Assembly: GCF_000164695.2 (NCBI RefSeq)
Contig: NC_014643.1
Coordinates: 124,001 to 188,000, forward strand
Direction of reading: 5' to 3'
Origin: Rothia dentocariosa ATCC 17931
GTDB lineage: Bacteria; Actinomycetota; Actinomycetes; Actinomycetales; Micrococcaceae
Length of the DNA stretch: 64,000 bases
Shown here: positions 1-8,737 of the stretch, piece after piece
How positions within the stretch are numbered: the stretch's first letter is position 1
Layout: each line of letters opens with the position of its first letter
Notes under the pieces: model-generated
The model's database searches: none
Told to the model about the DNA's origin: nothing
Seen by the model: only the letters and a program-made list of their open reading frames with translations
Position numbers and translations under genes: made by a program

Positions 1-2
1 AA

Positions 3-119
3 TCCTCAAAGATTGCCTTGACCTTCCCTAAAGAAGATCACAACGTTCTGCGGCTGGGCGCGAACCTTCCGGATCGGCTAATTCAGGCCGAGAGTATGCG
101 TCACACCATCGTCGGTTAG
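3..119 (+). CDS. 3' end of an unidentified protein-coding gene (partial)
   Basis: From base 3 one frame stays open for 38 codons and ends with TAG at 117-119. Second codon positions are the least G+C-rich and third positions are about two-thirds G+C, as expected for coding DNA here. The peptide ends in RLIQAESMRHTIVG. I do not recognise the family. The start lies outside the window. It could be a chance open frame, but composition and the absence of another explanation for this stretch favour a real C-terminus. Confidence 0.45.
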   Translation, partial: SSKIALTFPKEDHNVLRLGANLPDRLIQAESMRHTIVG

Positions 120-150
120 CTCGCCTGCTGTGTAATGCTGAGGTTCTTCT

Positions 151-942
151 GTGGGGGTACATATCACTTCCGATTATTCACCAACCACTACAACTCAGAA
201 AGCCAATTCACCGATGAGCATCAGCAATAACTTCATCACCTGTACACGCCGAGCCGCGTTCGGTTTTCTAGGGGCATCGTCTCTGGTAGCGCTCTTGACC
301 GCCTGCGACGACGAGGACAAGCCCGGGGCACGGCCCAGCACGACAACCAGCAGCACCGCCGCGCCTGAAACCGAGCCTCCCGAACCTGCCGATTCACCCA
401 GTGCCGCACCCAGCTCATCCGGCCCCAAATATTCCGGCAAGTCTAAAGCTCCTGCGGGAGAGTTCCGGGCGGCCGATATTTACGGCCCGGCACAGAATGT
501 TCCTAAACCCACAAATCCACCTGGCTACACCGAACCCACCCTTGACGGCATGATGAAAAGCATGAAGGCATGGACGCAATGGCGCAATTACGGCATGCAG
601 ACAGGTGATTACACCGAGGCATATAAGTTTGTGTCTAAAAACCTCGTCGAAGAGATTAATGCTTACAACGCAGATGCAAAACTGTACCACGACGGTGGCT
701 GGATTATCGGCGGTGAGCAGCGCTCTTATGATTTCAGAAATGACCCCGTTCATCAGGGTAACGGCGTGTATTCCTGGGATTTCTTCGTGGGATGGTCCTA
801 TATCATCACCGTAGGCGCAGATGGGCGGCATAAACGTAGCAGGAATACCAACTATGCCGATAATCTTTACACGCTCACCGTTCATTATGAAGAAACAGGT
901 TGGATTATCGACAGCATTACCCGCAAGCAAGCCCAGAAATAA
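151..942 (+). CDS. DUF6318-family lipoprotein
   Basis: Predicted secreted lipoprotein of unknown function. An N-terminal signal region contains a twin arginine (TRRAAFGFLG) followed by a hydrophobic stretch and the lipobox LLTAC, so export as a lipoprotein, possibly through Tat, is likely. A Thr/Ser/Pro/Glu-rich linker follows, then a folded domain that begins near AENVP-like residues (GPAQNVPKP) and contains W-, Y- and G-rich motifs typical of DUF6318 proteins of Micrococcaceae. Start choice is uncertain: GTG at 151 has a GAGG six bases upstream, while ATG at 214 gives a shorter signal peptide but has no visible ribosome site; the mature protein is the same. A strong hairpin follows the stop codon. 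Confidence 0.8.
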   Translation: MGVHITSDYSPTTTTQKANSPMSISNNFITCTRRAAFGFLGASSLVALLTACDDEDKPGARPSTTTSSTAAPETEPPEPADSPSAAPSSSGPKYSGKSKAPAGEFRAADIYGPAQNVPKPTNPPGYTEPTLDGMMKSMKAWTQWRNYGMQTGDYTEAYKFVSKNLVEEINAYNADAKLYHDGGWIIGGEQRSYDFRNDPVHQGNGVYSWDFFVGWSYIITVGADGRHKRSRNTNYADNLYTLTVHYEETGWIIDSITRKQAQK

Positions 943-971
943 TTCTTAGATTTTGCTTTCCTAGCCGTGTT

Positions 972-1014
972 AATCCCCGCCGGAGCATTCATAATGGATG
1001 CGCTGGCGGGGATT
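972..1014 (+). terminator. Hairpin terminator after the DUF6318 gene
   Basis: Perfect 10-bp arms AATCCCCGCC and GGCGGGGATT with a loop of about 23 bases, 30 bases after the stop codon. There is only a weak T-rich tail (TTATTG). Confidence 0.6.
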
Positions 1015-1415
1015 TATTGTCAGGGTCATTCGGTGATGACATACTATGTCAATCGAAACACCAGTGAAGTTTATTCGTAGGTTTTCCAGAGCTATAACCC
1101 AAATACCATCAAGAACGCCTTCGTAGCCTGAGGTAGTGTGGTAAGCGACGCTCTCAGGAAAGACTCTTTCATGACTTCTATGAGAGATACCCGCTTAATT
1201 ACGTACCAGATACCTCCTAAAGCCTAATTGTGCCGACAATACAATGTAGATGCTTCTGCTACGGTTTTTCTTCACGAGCTGTTGTGCAACCTGCGCTCTA
1301 ATACCTCATATCTGCTGTGATGTTCTCAGATTGAAGAGCCCCTCTCTTGAGCAGCTTTCTTATCATGAACACTTCTGGGTACTGGATCTGAGAGGTACAC
1401 GTAAAATATCCCTAT
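1015..1415. other. Intergenic region, no gene recognised
   Basis: About 400 bases between the DUF6318 terminator and the end of a leftward gene. I see no convincing open reading frame, RNA gene or repeat. The rightward 97-codon frame at 1250-1543 runs into the opposite-strand gene and lacks a ribosome site. Confidence 0.4.
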
Positions 1416-2054
1416 TCATTTGTCTTCTTGCGCAAGATGCCAGGTTAATTTGGGGCCTAAAACCTTGCGCTCCTCAAAAGCAAAATGAAGATCTTGGCGG
1501 TTGTTCTCATCCGAAAATTGACGATAAACTTTGGCAATCCTAGCAAGTGGACGAACCGTGTTCTTGTCACAACGTAAACCATTGATATATGTTTTATCTC
1601 CCCTATGTCCATCACCAACACCCTTAAGAACAACACGGAAAGGTTCTGTGTTCTCCCGGATAATCTCCGTAGCACGTACTAACGACAACAACAAGTTGTC
1701 AGTACTGATACCTCGAGAAACACCATGTGATTCATCGCTAACCATTGGAATAGACTGTATATGAATAAACCCGTGAGTACGATCTCTACCACCAATAATT
1801 TGGTTGATAGACCATTGACGAAGTCCCTGTGAAACGATAGTCGCTATTGGACGTCCGAGCTTTACGGCTACAGATACAACCTTAAGCAATAGTGATACTG
1901 AGGCAGGCAAGGTGACACTACCCAAGCCGGTAGGATACTGACCCCGAATGACTTTATACCCCAGTCCTTCGTAATAGGAAGTTAGCTCTTCCTCAGCTTT
2001 TGCATAGGTACTCCCAGAGATACTGTGGGAATAAATGTAAACGTTCGCAACCAT
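1416..2054 (-). CDS. Protein of unknown function (212 aa)
   Basis: I do not recognise this protein. The ATG at 2054 is preceded on the minus strand by GAGGAAG seven to eight bases upstream, a good ribosome site, so the gene is probably real. The N-terminal ~40 residues are polar (a run around YIYSHSISGS). Residues ~48-80 are hydrophobic with interspersed K/R (SLLLKVVSVAVKLGRPIATIV). The rest is mixed, with a basic C-terminus. There is no signal peptide and no obvious catalytic motif. Base composition looks more A+T-rich than the hem genes. It lies between a lipoprotein gene and an MmeI-type restriction-modification gene, in what looks like an accessory stretch. No function can be inferred from sequence alone. 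Confidence 0.6.
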   Translation of the reverse strand: MVANVYIYSHSISGSTYAKAEEELTSYYEGLGYKVIRGQYPTGLGSVTLPASVSLLLKVVSVAVKLGRPIATIVSQGLRQWSINQIIGGRDRTHGFIHIQSIPMVSDESHGVSRGISTDNLLLSLVRATEIIRENTEPFRVVLKGVGDGHRGDKTYINGLRCDKNTVRPLARIAKVYRQFSDENNRQDLHFAFEERKVLGPKLTWHLAQEDK

Positions 2055-2125
2055 AGATCTTCCTCTTACTCTTTTAGGTAACTTGAAAACTTCTATACCT
2101 TCACCCTACACTCAGATAAAATATT

Positions 2126-2341
2126 TTGCCACCAAAATTGTCACTCTTTTATTTTCATAAGATAACGTATCTTGATCCAGATTTTATAAATAGTGAGATA
2201 GGCTACGGGATTATTCTTCTGGTTTTAGCCGTTTTAATTACTATTCCAAATGGAATAGTGTCTCCCGCGGCAAAGTTTTTGGATTTACTGGTGTGCTATG
2301 TCTTGGGATACGGCATTGTTCGTGGCATACGCCGCGACTAA
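2126..2341 (+). CDS. Possible small membrane protein (up to 71 aa)
   Basis: The frame encodes a hydrophobic segment (GYGIILLVLAVLITIP) followed by a second apolar stretch and a short basic end (GIRRD), so one or two membrane passes are possible. The frame opens with TTG at 2126, and no clear ribosome site precedes it. The start and the reality of the gene are therefore uncertain. It lies divergently from the unknown gene at 1416-2054. It could equally be noncoding A+T-rich DNA. Confidence 0.3.
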   Translation: MPPKLSLFYFHKITYLDPDFINSEIGYGIILLVLAVLITIPNGIVSPAAKFLDLLVCYVLGYGIVRGIRRD

Positions 2342-2384
2342 TGCCTATATCATTGTTTGGATTACGGTAGACTGACTCATTACC

Positions 2385-2430
2385 GCAAAAAAGTTCGGTA
2401 CAGAGACTATGGAGTTTCTGCACCGAACTG
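2385..2430 (-). terminator. Rho-independent terminator of the MmeI-like gene
   Basis: The arms around 2393-2407 and 2415-2429 pair over about 15 bp with two mismatches. On the minus strand the hairpin is followed by a run of six T. It lies just beyond the stop codon of the restriction-modification gene. Confidence 0.7.
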
Positions 2431-2444
2431 GTGAGTAGCAGCAG

Positions 2445-5297
2445 TTATTCTGCCGTAAGTTCTGCGTAGCGGGCGAAGAGGATTTCGAGGCGTTTATTGT
2501 TGGATGCGCACAGCTTGGCGGCTCCGAACGCCTTGTCGACGTGACGATCCAGTTCCTTATGAGCTTTCAATAGCTCAGCATTCATGGCTAGCGGATTGTA
2601 CATATCCGCGAGCGAAACGCGACCATTGTGCTTTTCCGCAAGTGCCTTGCGTACTTTAAGAATTTTCTGCCCCGCCGTAATAATTTTTGAGCGCAAATCT
2701 TCAGCTACTTCGGGAAGAGGAAGATTATTCCAAACGATAGTATTCGAGAAACTCAAATCAGATTTCAGGCGACCACCAACTGCTTTCTGCCAGGTAATAA
2801 ACATAGAAGAACTAATAATGGCAAAGAGAAAGCCGTCAGGATCAATAGCGGTATATACCTTATCTCCGGCAATAACATCAGAGGAAAGGTGCGCCACCGT
2901 ATAAAAAAGGCGCGTTTCTGAAACTACACGGGGAATGCCAACATAGCTCGTATCTGGTTGGTGTATTTCAGCGAAGAGACGTGGTACTGAGGCAAGTTCC
3001 TGCGTTGCCTTTTTAGGGCTTTTCTCACGCACAGTTCGGACAGCTTCGGTGCGCTTCTTAAGCACCGGACTCTTGGTAATATCTGCCGGATTCGCATCTT
3101 CAAGCCATAGGCACCATCGGTCAAGCCCGCGCACGAGCTCCTTACCCATGCGGAAGGGCCGTAAATATTTAGCTGCTATAGAATCGCTTGAGATTTCAGC
3201 ATAATCTTTTTCTTCCACAATGAGGTTTCCACCGTCTACTGGCTTAGAACCGAAACGTACTGGTGGAAGCTGCGTTGCCAATGGCTTTGATCGTTTCTTG
3301 ACCAGGATATTGGGAGCGTCCAAAAGATAGGCATTAATATTTTTGACGTCTGCCGCTTCACGAGTCTGCCTCGCGTTCCAGTCATATTCAAATAGGCGCG
3401 GTTTATAGTCCTCAGAGCGGGTGAACCCGGTAATCACGCAGTGTACCGCAGCCTGACCGGGTGCTTGAGAATCCCACGGAAACGTGTGATACGCGAATTT
3501 AATGCGCCATCCTTCCCGAAAAATCGGGCCAAAAAGGGCCGGAACCGGTTGTCCCTGTGCAATAGAATTAGTCGATACGAAAGCAAATTCGCCCTCAAAA
3601 TCCTGATCAAAGAACTGTACCGCTTTCCAGAACCAAGCGGTCACAAAATCCAGGTAGCCGTCATAATCTTTGCCCCACACTGTTTTCATAGCGGAAGTCT
3701 GTGCTTTAGACATCGTCCACTGTCCCAAAAACGGCGGGTTACCAAAGACAAAGACCTTAGTGGCTTCTGCCGGAATCATCTCACGCCAATTGGTGGTGAG
3801 AGCATCCGCATGCACAATATGAGCTACCGACGTAATCGGCAAACGTGTGGGAACCTGGCCCAGGGCACGCGCCAGGGTGCGATCAGCCTGAAACTCCGAT
3901 AAGAACATGGCGACTTCCGCAATCTTTGAAGGCCACCAGTTAATCTCAATCCCGTGAAATTGCGAAATCGACAGGCGAGTATTCAATGATGCATCCAGTG
4001 TAAAACCACCCGAATCCTCTAGCCGGTGGATTTCAGTCAGTACCCGAGTCTCAAGCTCACGCAGCCGCATATACGCAACCTGTAAGAAGTTCCCCGAACC
4101 GCACGCCGGATCCATAAAGTGCATGCTCCCAAGCTCGTCAAGAAACGCCGCAAGCTCAGCTCGCTTAGTCTTAGATCCCTTGGTGGAAGCGATCAGGCTT
4201 TCCGCACGAGCGCGTAAATCATCTAGAAAGAGAGGGTTTATGGTCTTGAGAATATTCTCTTCTGAGGTGTAATGTTCCCCCGCTGCGCGGCGCGCCTCAC
4301 GTGACTTCACCAGCTGGAACATAGACCCGAAAATAGCGGTTGAAATCTGTGACCAGTCGAAACCGCACGCAATCAACAGCTGTTCGCGAAGCTCACGCGT
4401 AAAATACTCGGTCGGGGTGCGCTCGGCGAACAAAGACCCGTTCACGTAGGGGAATCGAGCCATCAGCTCGGGTACATGACGCATGCGGGTACGTTTAGAT
4501 TCTGGGGTATCTAAATACTCGAAGAGAGCATTAATCTGCGTGCCCAGGTCTGAACCGTCTTCGCGGGTGTGCTTACGCAGGAACCGGGTGAAGAGATGCA
4601 TTTCCCAAATACCGGCATCATCGCCAAAGAGCAGGAAAAGGATACGGGTGAGGAACATTGAAGTTTCCTGCACGCGAAGGTCTTCATCTTCGGCATTCTG
4701 CGCGGCTTCTTCACCGACAGGAGTATCAGTATCGCCCATCATCGCCTGATATAGGTTCGCCATAATTTTCGATGCGGCTATCGTGAGTTCCTGTTGTTCC
4801 TCGGCGCTAATAGCTTCTTCGCCCGCTAGGAATTTCAAAGTGTCGTAGCGATCCGGTAATTGTTCGAGTGTGAACTCTTCCCGGTCACCAGTGCGCCGGT
4901 TCACGAATATGAAACGCTCAAAATCACTAACCGCAAGGTAACGCGGCAGGTTCTCTTCGGGAATACTCCCACCAGCTATGTAATCGCGAGCCTGGTCGAG
5001 CGCTTCCTCAAGGTTTTTGCCTTCGGTCTTTTGCTCAACCAAAAGTACAGAAGGCCAAAACATATCAATTCGCCCATGATTACCGGTGCTGGCGCGGCGT
5101 GCGGGGCGCTCGAACTCGGCGACGGTGCCGGGTTTAATACCAAAACACGCAAGAAGAGAATTCCAGAAGGTTTGGGTCTCGCTAATTTCGAAGTTTTTGC
5201 GGGATGACCGTCTATGGCTGTCAATTTTCTGCCGCCACTGCTGCGTGAAACGGCTAAGCTCACCCTGAATATAGGTGCGATCATAGTAAGTCTGCAT
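2445..5297 (-). CDS. MmeI-type (type IIL) restriction-modification enzyme
   Basis: A single polypeptide expected to cut DNA and to methylate adenine at its target. The N-terminus has a PD-(D/E)xK nuclease signature, GRIDMFWPSVLLVEQK, with D78, E88 and K90. The central helical spacer leads into a gamma-class methyltransferase: motif I DPACGSGNF at 396-404 and catalytic motif IV NPPF at 520-523. The target-recognition part follows, and the C-terminus (LDRHVDKAFG...LFARYAELT) matches the end of MmeI-like proteins. The length, 950 aa, is close to the family norm (~920). No separate specificity or nuclease gene is visible, as expected for this class. It sits at the end of the hem operon with its own terminator, and is probably an accessory defence gene. 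Both active sites look intact. Confidence 0.9.
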   Translation of the reverse strand: MQTYYDRTYIQGELSRFTQQWRQKIDSHRRSSRKNFEISETQTFWNSLLACFGIKPGTVAEFERPARRASTGNHGRIDMFWPSVLLVEQKTEGKNLEEALDQARDYIAGGSIPEENLPRYLAVSDFERFIFVNRRTGDREEFTLEQLPDRYDTLKFLAGEEAISAEEQQELTIAASKIMANLYQAMMGDTDTPVGEEAAQNAEDEDLRVQETSMFLTRILFLLFGDDAGIWEMHLFTRFLRKHTREDGSDLGTQINALFEYLDTPESKRTRMRHVPELMARFPYVNGSLFAERTPTEYFTRELREQLLIACGFDWSQISTAIFGSMFQLVKSREARRAAGEHYTSEENILKTINPLFLDDLRARAESLIASTKGSKTKRAELAAFLDELGSMHFMDPACGSGNFLQVAYMRLRELETRVLTEIHRLEDSGGFTLDASLNTRLSISQFHGIEINWWPSKIAEVAMFLSEFQADRTLARALGQVPTRLPITSVAHIVHADALTTNWREMIPAEATKVFVFGNPPFLGQWTMSKAQTSAMKTVWGKDYDGYLDFVTAWFWKAVQFFDQDFEGEFAFVSTNSIAQGQPVPALFGPIFREGWRIKFAYHTFPWDSQAPGQAAVHCVITGFTRSEDYKPRLFEYDWNARQTREAADVKNINAYLLDAPNILVKKRSKPLATQLPPVRFGSKPVDGGNLIVEEKDYAEISSDSIAAKYLRPFRMGKELVRGLDRWCLWLEDANPADITKSPVLKKRTEAVRTVREKSPKKATQELASVPRLFAEIHQPDTSYVGIPRVVSETRLFYTVAHLSSDVIAGDKVYTAIDPDGFLFAIISSSMFITWQKAVGGRLKSDLSFSNTIVWNNLPLPEVAEDLRSKIITAGQKILKVRKALAEKHNGRVSLADMYNPLAMNAELLKAHKELDRHVDKAFGAAKLCASNNKRLEILFARYAELTAE

Positions 5298-5602
5298 CAG
5301 ATGTCCAGTCCTGATTGATGTGGTGATATAGCGTTTCTATTGTGCACGGTGAGAAAGGTAAAAACCTAATGTTTCTCTATTGGTATGCATAAAACGCATA
5401 ACAAATTACGGATGCGGTAATTATCGTCCGTCGCGGGTTTTGAGCGGGCAGCGCAGGAGCGAGCGCGTTCGTCCGTGTTTGAGCAAGAACGGGGGCGCGT
5501 CTAGCGGGGGCAAACACAGCAAACCCACACAGGTATACGCAGCTTTGCTCGGTTTACATATACCTGTGCGGGGTTCGAGTGTCAGTACGGGACTTCCGAG
5601 GG
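5298..5602. other. Intergenic region with a hairpin, between hemB and the restriction-modification gene
   Basis: 305 bases hold the promoter region of the MmeI-like gene and a 10-bp perfect inverted repeat, CACAGGTATA/TATACCTGTG at 5528-5537 and 5559-5568. The hairpin lies 35 bases beyond the hemB stop and may terminate the hem transcript, although no T run follows. Nothing else is recognised. Confidence 0.45.
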
Positions 5603-6604
5603 TTAGTCTTCACGCAGCCAGCGGGCAGCTTCGGCTGCATAGTAGGTGAGAATCATGTCTGCACCCGCGCGGTGAATCGAACGCAGCGCCTCCAACGCCA
5701 CGGCGCGACGGTCGATCCAGCCGTTTGCTGCGGCGGCCTCAATCATGGCGTACTCCCCCGACACCTGGTACGCCGCCACCGGGACAGGTGAAAACTCGGC
5801 GACCTCACGCACAATATCGAGATAGCTTCCGGCGGGCTTAACCATCACCATATCGGCGCCCTCATCAATATCGGTCTGCACCTCTAGGAGAGATTCGCGG
5901 CGGTTCGCCGGATCCTGCTGATACGTTTTGCGGTTCCCGGTAAAGCTAGACTCCACCGCATCGCGGAACGGGCCAAAGAACGCGGAGGCATACTTCGCCG
6001 AATACGCCATGATAGAAACATTCTGGAACCCGGCCTCGTCCAGCGCGGCGCGCATTGCGGCAATCTGTCCGTCCATCATGCCCGAAGGCGATACCGTATG
6101 CGCCCCGGCGCGTGCCTGAGACACTGCCATCTTGCAGTACAGTTCCACGGTTGCATCGTTATCGACAATCATGGTGCCGTAACCATCATCGACAAGCACC
6201 CCGCAGTGCCCGTGAGAGGTGAACTCGTCCAGGCAAGTATCGGCCATAATAACAATCTCATCGCCAAAATCTGCCCGGCAGGCAGCAATAGCGCGGTTCA
6301 AAATGCCGTTGTCGTCCCAGGCCGCCGAGCCTATTTCGTCCTTATCATCATCCAGCGGAACGCCGAAGAGGTCGATGCATTTAATGCCCGCCTCCACAGC
6401 CTGGCGCACGGCAGGAATCAGAGAGTCTAGCGTGTGCTGATACTGGCCGGGCATGGATGAAATCGGCTGTGGTTCGCTAATGCCGTCGCGCACGAAAAAC
6501 ACCTGAATAAGCTGCTCGGGACGCAGCGCAGTCTCGGCGGTGAGGGCGCGCATCGCGGCGGTGATGCGCAGTCGGCGGGGTCGTCGGGTAAGATTCATCG
6601 ACAT
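5603..6604 (-). CDS. hemB: Porphobilinogen synthase (5-aminolevulinate dehydratase)
   Basis: Condenses two 5-aminolevulinate molecules to porphobilinogen. Length is normal (333 aa). The two Schiff-base lysines are K204 (MAYSAKYAS) and K256 (MVMVKPAGS). The metal site reads DTCLDEFTSHGHCG at 122-135: relative to the zinc type CxC...C, the second cysteine is Asp, a pattern I associate with actinobacterial enzymes. It is the last gene of the leftward hem run, 39 bases after hemD. A second ATG at 6598 (MNLTRRPRRLR) sits at a better distance from AAAGG than the first, so the true start may be two codons later. Confidence 0.96.
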   Translation of the reverse strand: MSMNLTRRPRRLRITAAMRALTAETALRPEQLIQVFFVRDGISEPQPISSMPGQYQHTLDSLIPAVRQAVEAGIKCIDLFGVPLDDDKDEIGSAAWDDNGILNRAIAACRADFGDEIVIMADTCLDEFTSHGHCGVLVDDGYGTMIVDNDATVELYCKMAVSQARAGAHTVSPSGMMDGQIAAMRAALDEAGFQNVSIMAYSAKYASAFFGPFRDAVESSFTGNRKTYQQDPANRRESLLEVQTDIDEGADMVMVKPAGSYLDIVREVAEFSPVPVAAYQVSGEYAMIEAAAANGWIDRRAVALEALRSIHRAGADMILTYYAAEAARWLRED

Positions 6605-6643
6605 AACCTTTCACAAAATACTTCTATGTTTAGCGAGATACAT

Positions 6644-7543
6644 CTAGGCTGAATGCAGCAGTTCAATGGCTGCTAGAGCCAGGGCCTCCGGGGTAGGAGA
6701 ATCGGCCGTCCTATGGCGCAGTCCTAGCTCCTCGCATGTGCGGGCGGTCGTGCTGCCGATAGCTACCGCCGGCGGAATTCGTTCAGGATTCGGGTTCTCC
6801 CCCACCAGTTCTTTGAGCCTTGACGGAGCGGTGGCAATAATAACGTCTACCGCGGCGGAATTCGAGCCAGTACCGGCAGTAAGCTCACGCGCATTCACAC
6901 AAGAAATCTCTCCCGCCTCAAGTACGGAGGCGGTCGCCGGCACCATCTCGTATACCACCGCACGCACAGCACGGAAGCCTAACCCCACCAGCCCTTCACG
7001 CAGAGTTGGGCGGGCGTTTGCCCCTTCAAAGACGAGTACATTCGCCTGCGCAGAAAGCATATCGTCCCAGCCCAATGCAGCAGATTCCGGGGTATTCTGC
7101 GGCTTACGCAGGCTCTCAGGGATGCCCAGCTCAGGATTGGCACCCTCGGTAGGAAATTCTGCGAGCATACCCAGAGCGTCCTGCTTTTCGGGCATAAAAT
7201 GAGGTTCCAAACCGATCTCACGTAGCGCCCGTGCCGTTGCGGACCCCACACAAGCGATCCGGGTTCCGCCATCACGCAGCGCCCACGCAAAGGATGTGCC
7301 AAAAAGCTCGGCGCAGGAACGCACCGCATTCGCACTCGTGAAAGTTGCCCAGAGGAAGGCTCCTTCCGCTGCTAAGCTCACCAAGGAAAACAGCGAATAC
7401 TCAGGCGCAACTGTACGGGGAAGCTGCATGGGCGCAAAATCCACCTGAATCTTCGGAATGCCTCGCTCCGCAGCCAGATCGTTCAAAGCACGCTCAAAAG
7501 GCGCGCCTTGAGCCGCCGTGCGGGTCAGCAGAACACGAGCCAC
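6644..7543 (-). CDS. hemD: Uroporphyrinogen-III synthase
   Basis: Cyclises hydroxymethylbilane to uroporphyrinogen III with inversion of ring D. The family diverges strongly in sequence, but this 299-aa protein has the expected two-domain pattern: TRTAAQGAPF at the N-terminus, FTSANAVRS and GSATARAL in the first half, and IATAPSRLKEL with AIGSTTARTCEELG in the second. A loop of about 30 residues around 150 is longer than in many relatives. The start is GTG at 7543, only three bases after the hemC stop, so the two genes are very probably translationally coupled. Position between hemC and hemB supports the call. Confidence 0.93.
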   Translation of the reverse strand: MARVLLTRTAAQGAPFERALNDLAAERGIPKIQVDFAPMQLPRTVAPEYSLFSLVSLAAEGAFLWATFTSANAVRSCAELFGTSFAWALRDGGTRIACVGSATARALREIGLEPHFMPEKQDALGMLAEFPTEGANPELGIPESLRKPQNTPESAALGWDDMLSAQANVLVFEGANARPTLREGLVGLGFRAVRAVVYEMVPATASVLEAGEISCVNARELTAGTGSNSAAVDVIIATAPSRLKELVGENPNPERIPPAVAIGSTTARTCEELGLRHRTADSPTPEALALAAIELLHSA

Positions 7544-7546
7544 GCT

Positions 7547-8662
7547 CTATTTCACCTCAAGACCGGCAAGGGCTGCGGCGCCCATCTGAAGCAGGTCTTC
7601 GGCAACGCGAATACCCAGTCGTTCAGCGCCGGGAACATCAAGCTCACCGGTGGCAGACGTGTGGCGCAAGCTTTCGGTACCGTCAGGCGATGCGACAACT
7701 GCTGTGAGCACAAGATCGCCGTCTTTGACGGTGGCATAGGCACCGATAGGAGCGGCGCATCCGGCCTCAAGACGGCGCAGAAGACGACGTTCGGCGGTGA
7801 CCTCAAGGTGGGTTTCAAAGTGGTCGGCAGCAATAAGCGCTTCCCCCAGGGTACGCACAGGCTGGGAAATTTCAGAGTTGAATAAGGTCGCGGTATCGGG
7901 GTTAGCAAATTCTGTTTCGCGAACCTCAATAGCGAGCGCGCCCTGCCCGGGGGCCGGGAGCATGCGGGAGGGGTCAAGGTATTCGGTAATAACGGATTCT
8001 TTGCCAAGGCGTTTGAGCCCCGAAACGGCGAGGATGACGGCATCGCAATCACCGGTGTTTTCGGTACCGATTCCACGGTGTGCGGCTTCATCGGTTTCGG
8101 CGCTGTCACGCACGATGACTTGGCGGTTTCCGTGTTCTTCGAGCCCTTTCACACGGGCTATGCGAGTGCCCACGTTGCCGCGAATATCGACAATTTCAAG
8201 GTCGGGGCGCAGGGCATGTACCTGTGCGGCGCGGCGCGGTGATCCGGTACCGACGCGGGCGCCCGTAGGCAGGGTATCGAGGGTGAGGTTATCGCGCGCT
8301 ACCAGGGCATCGCGCGGGTCTTCGCGTTCAAGAATTGCCGCGATGACGAGCCCGGGGCACGGTTCGGCAGGTAAGTCTTTGAGCGAGTGCACCGCAACAT
8401 CGACTCCGTCGGGGGTATCACCGTCGAGAAGGCGCTGGCGCAGTGCGGCGGCGAAGACTCCGGTGCCGCCGAGGGTTGCGAGTGGTCCGGTGAGCACATC
8501 CCCGTCGGTTTTGACGGTGGTGATGTCAAAGGATAGGGTGCGTTCGGCGCCGTGTTCGCGGGAGTGAGCGTTGAACATCTGAACGATGTGTTCGGCGGCA
8601 AGGGTGCTCTGGGTGAGCGCCAAGGCTGAGCCTCGGGTGCCGAGAATATAGGGGTCGCTCAT
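7547..8662 (-). CDS. hemC: Porphobilinogen deaminase (hydroxymethylbilane synthase)
   Basis: Polymerises four porphobilinogens into hydroxymethylbilane. The dipyrromethane cofactor would attach to C302 in the motif EAGCAAPIGAY. Other family motifs are GTRGSALAL at the start, VAVHSLKDLP with the KD pair near the active site, GTGSPRRAAQ and PAPGQGALAIE. The 371-aa length is slightly above the ~310-320 norm, with an acidic insert near 205 (ETDEAAHRGIGTENTG). GAGGAG lies seven bases before the ATG at 8662. Next downstream gene hemD starts three bases after the stop. Confidence 0.97.
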   Translation of the reverse strand: MSDPYILGTRGSALALTQSTLAAEHIVQMFNAHSREHGAERTLSFDITTVKTDGDVLTGPLATLGGTGVFAAALRQRLLDGDTPDGVDVAVHSLKDLPAEPCPGLVIAAILEREDPRDALVARDNLTLDTLPTGARVGTGSPRRAAQVHALRPDLEIVDIRGNVGTRIARVKGLEEHGNRQVIVRDSAETDEAAHRGIGTENTGDCDAVILAVSGLKRLGKESVITEYLDPSRMLPAPGQGALAIEVRETEFANPDTATLFNSEISQPVRTLGEALIAADHFETHLEVTAERRLLRRLEAGCAAPIGAYATVKDGDLVLTAVVASPDGTESLRHTSATGELDVPGAERLGIRVAEDLLQMGAAALAGLEVK

Positions 8663-8685
8663 GGTTCTCCTCAGGTTCTATGGGT

Positions 8686-8732
8686 GCCGTATATGCGGGC
8701 TCATCACTCGGATGGGATCCCGTATATACGGC
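8686..8732 (-). promoter_or_regulatory. Intercistronic hairpin between cpfC and hemC
   Basis: Perfect 9-bp arms GCCGTATAT (8686-8694) and ATATACGGC (8724-8732) in the 75-base gap between cpfC and hemC. No T run follows on the minus strand. It may act as a partial terminator, a processing site or part of a local promoter region; function is not known. Confidence 0.4.
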
Positions 8733-8737
8733 GGCGC

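Noticed and set aside
1250..1543. 97-codon plus-strand frame
   Set aside because: Overlaps the end of the leftward unknown gene, is Cys/Leu-rich without domain character and has no Shine-Dalgarno sequence.
5560..5602. GGTTCGAG-like sequence considered as a tRNA T-arm
   Set aside because: No acceptor, D or anticodon arms can be paired around it.
7797..8567. 256-codon plus-strand open frame inside hemC
   Set aside because: Antisense shadow; Arg/Ser-rich product typical of reversed G+C-rich coding DNA.
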